31,001 nt of DNA from Hyphochytrium catenoides (lineage: Eukaryota; Sar; Hyphochytriomycetes; Hyphochytriales; Hyphochytriaceae): assembly GCA_900088475.1 (NCBI GenBank), contig FLMG01001519.1:1-31001 (forward strand), read 5' to 3'. The translations under genes and the position numbers were made by a program. Shown here in pieces: positions 29,401 to 31,001 of the stretch. The notes under the pieces were generated by a model. It was not told the origin of the DNA. It saw only the letters and a list, made by a program, of their open reading frames with translations, and did no database searches. Positions within the stretch are counted from its first letter, which is position 1; every line of letters begins with the position of its first letter.

Positions 29401-30660
29401 TTATAGTGAAGCTCAAAGTAGTCCAAGACGCCGTTAAACTCTCTCCCGCGCGCCAGGAGCTGCTGCACGTACTGCCCACAGCAGTCCCAGTCTTCCTCCG
29501 CCTTTCCGCAGCTGAGATACTTGGAATAGCTTCGGTGGTGCAGATAATCGTCCAGGAAGCCAGAAAGAGTTTTCGAGCCGCAATAGTCTTGAAGATTGTC
29601 AGCTGCAGGAAGTAGACGTGACTCTTTCTCCACTTTGGCGCAAGCAAGATTGAGACCAAGTTTAAAGATCTCCATCAGGTTTTCCTTGGAGAAATCTTCC
29701 TTGATGGAGGCGAAGGGCTTGCAATAGACTTTATCGTGGAGCCCATTGAAGATGATGTCCGACACTTCATTGAGACAGGGAAGAGCTAGGCTCTGGGATA
29801 ACAGTTGACAGGATCGGGTGCGGGGAGATAGGAAAGGAAGCAAGAGAGAGAACCGGGGGGCCCAGGGGAGAGAGAGAGAGAGAGAGAGAGCAAAAGAGAG
29901 AGAGAACAGCGAGAGACAGAGAGAGAGAGAGAGGCAGACAGACAGACAGAACAAAAGTGAGTGAGAAAGAGATAAACAGAAAGAGAAACAGAAACAGGAA
30001 GAGAGAGCAGACAGAGAGAGAGAGAGAGAAAGAGACAGAGACAGAGACAGGAAGAAAGAAGCAGCGATAGAGAAGGTGTGAGTATCAGGCCACCATAACA
30101 TCTTCAAACACCAGTCTATCGGGAAGAGTCATAAACGTCTTGTAGCCTTTTGCCTGTACCTGGAAATCCGAGCATATCGAGGCCATTTTGGCTCTGTCTC
30201 GTAAGATTGTGACCACCGCAGAGTAATTCCTACGACGAAGCTCATGCAGAATATCTCCCGAGAAGTTTCCAGTCTGCAGAGCATAGCGCAGGGGCCTACA
30301 GCGAGAGGAGCGAGAGAACTGCGTCCAGAAGAGGAACTCATGCTTCTGCATGCACTCGCTCAGATCGAAGAGATGCCCACGCCAGGTAAAGCCCAGCTCA
30401 TCGTTATATGAAGGAGGAAGTAACAGCTCAGACACGAGCGCATCTTCTTCTCTACTCTCCTCGTTTGAGGGCTCAAAACGCCGCAACACTGGTTGACTAG
30501 AGCTTGCTGTCTCTTGGAGCTTGAGCTCAACGGATTGCCTCAGGCTGCTCCGCTGGCCCAAACCATGTGCTGCTGACAGGCCCTGTATAGCAGGACTCCG
30601 GTGCGCCACCAGCAACACGAGCGGCCCGAGCAGGACAGGATAGATAAAGTGAGGAGCCAT
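26496..30660 (-). CDS. Purple acid phosphatase with large N-terminal extension, five exons
   Basis: Secretory-pathway metallophosphatase that releases phosphate from organic esters. Exons on the minus strand: 30660-30160, 29792-29400, 29249-28408, 28107-27822 and 27506-26496. GT-AG introns with matching phases give about 1010 residues. The ATG at 30660 starts a signal peptide (MAPHFIYPVLLGPLVLLVA). Residues about 165-325 are Cys-rich and contain no domain I recognise. A fibronectin-like PAP N-domain follows (about 350-465). The metal site is complete: GDMG (477), GDISYADD (505), GNHE (548), GHRP (659) and GHVHNYE (702). Between them sits RFRMPSAESGG, typical of plant and algal PAPs. The tail after about 780 is acidic and unlike the family. 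Intron 1 holds a GA/CT tract, intron 4 a GATA/GA tract. Normal PAPs are 450-650 residues, so this one has about 350 extra at the N-terminus and over 200 at the C-terminus. Confidence 0.93.
27655..27775 (-). repeat. GA and GATA microsatellite in PAP intron 4
   Basis: GAGA runs followed by GATA/GGTA units on the + strand, so CT/TATC on the sense strand of the host gene. Wholly intronic. Confidence 0.9.
29868..30056 (-). repeat. GA/CT microsatellite in PAP intron 1
   Basis: Long GA tract with GACA variants on the + strand, which is CT on the sense strand of the phosphatase. It fills the middle of the 367-nt first intron. Confidence 0.9.
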
Positions 30661-30939
30661 GCCTGGTCCTCTGGCCGCTGCGCTCACTGATCTCAACGAC
30701 TTTGACAGCGGAAAAAGCCGTCCGGAAACTTTTCGAGCTGCTTCTGCTGCCGCGTCGGTCTCTCTGGCTCCTCTCCTTCAAGAAGGAAGACTGTCTCTGA
30801 ACCGCGTCGTCTGAAGTCCGGCTGAGTGGCAGTTTGTGCGCCGCTTCTACGAATCTGTTGCCTGCACCGTTCCCGTTGGCAATCCTCTTCGGCAGGTCTC
30901 CTGTTCCTTTCTCTTGCTTCCTCTCTCTCTCTGTCCCTC

Positions 30940-30973
<34 letters not shown>

Positions 30974-31001
30974 CCGCTCACTCTCTCATTCTCTCTCTCT
31001 C
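30659..31001 (+). other. Possible first exon of a divergent gene, interrupted by TGA
   Basis: An ATG at 30659 opens a frame of 51 codons (MPGPLAAALTDLNDF...) to a TGA at 30812. The same frame then continues as EWQFVRRFYESVACTVPVGN up to CGGCAG|GTCTCC at about 30894, a plausible donor followed by a + strand CT tract as in other introns here. The ATG shares the palindrome CATG with the acid phosphatase start on the other strand. It could be a gene with a sequence error, UGA recoding, a short leader ORF, or the 5' leader of the phosphatase read backwards. No family recognised. Confidence 0.25.
30908..31001 (+). repeat. CT microsatellite at window edge
   Basis: CT tract with C/T on the + strand, running off the window. 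The orientation suggests a + strand transcript. Confidence 0.88.

Noticed and set aside
30659-30811. CIAO3/Nar1-like N-terminus suggested by LTDLNDF
   Set aside because: Only seven residues match and the cysteines expected next in that family are absent.

Overview
This is a stretch of nuclear DNA from a eukaryotic microbe. The evidence is GT-AG introns of roughly 60-700 nt in several genes, TATA-like boxes, a polyadenylation-type hexamer, N-terminal targeting sequences, and a nucleus-encoded mitochondrial EF-Tu. The best lineage clue is a protein with six C-x4-C-x(10-11)-C-x3-H fingers (the so-called WRKY19-like type). This family is common in oomycetes, brown algae and other stramenopiles, so a stramenopile (alga or oomycete-like protist) is my best guess. 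That is inference, not proof. The DNA is dominated between genes and in some introns by long CT/GA polypyrimidine tracts.

Layout. 1-2371: CT-tract-rich DNA with exon-like islands that I could not join into a gene, then a TATA box. 2372-6628 (+): a P2-type cation ATPase with a long N-terminal extension. 6629-10200: mostly unassigned, CT-rich, with exon-like segments on the minus strand near 9300-10130. 10312-11226 (+): zinc-finger protein. 12450-13472 (+): six-blade kelch protein. 13835-14915 (-): pICln (methylosome / snRNP assembly chaperone), a seven-exon gene that appears only after splicing. 15111-15323 (-): small orphan ORF. 15549 or 15702-16745 (+): PGAM5-like mitochondrial phosphatase. 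17220-17741 (-): secreted or membrane DUF4377-like protein. 19504-20533 (-): two-exon Fe-type superoxide dismutase. 20640-23359: no confident gene. 23360-25967 (+): seven-exon mitochondrial EF-Tu. 26496-30660 (-): five-exon purple acid phosphatase with a large cysteine-rich N-terminal region. 30659 onward (+): possible start of a divergent gene running off the window.

The genes are a normal eukaryotic mixture with no shared pathway. EF-Tu (mitochondrial translation) and PGAM5 (mitochondrial quality control) may share the organelle. The SOD location is undecided. kelch/pICln, PGAM5/DUF4377 and EF-Tu/PAP are convergent pairs 360-530 nt apart.

The most unusual observations are: CT tracts that lie on the sense strand of every adjacent or host transcript; loss of the M4 ion-site glutamate in the ATPase; Leu at the Tyr34 position of the SOD; the novel N-terminal region of the acid phosphatase; and an open frame interrupted by one TGA, head-to-head with the phosphatase start. 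I saw no CRISPR array, tRNA, rRNA or mobile element that I could support.
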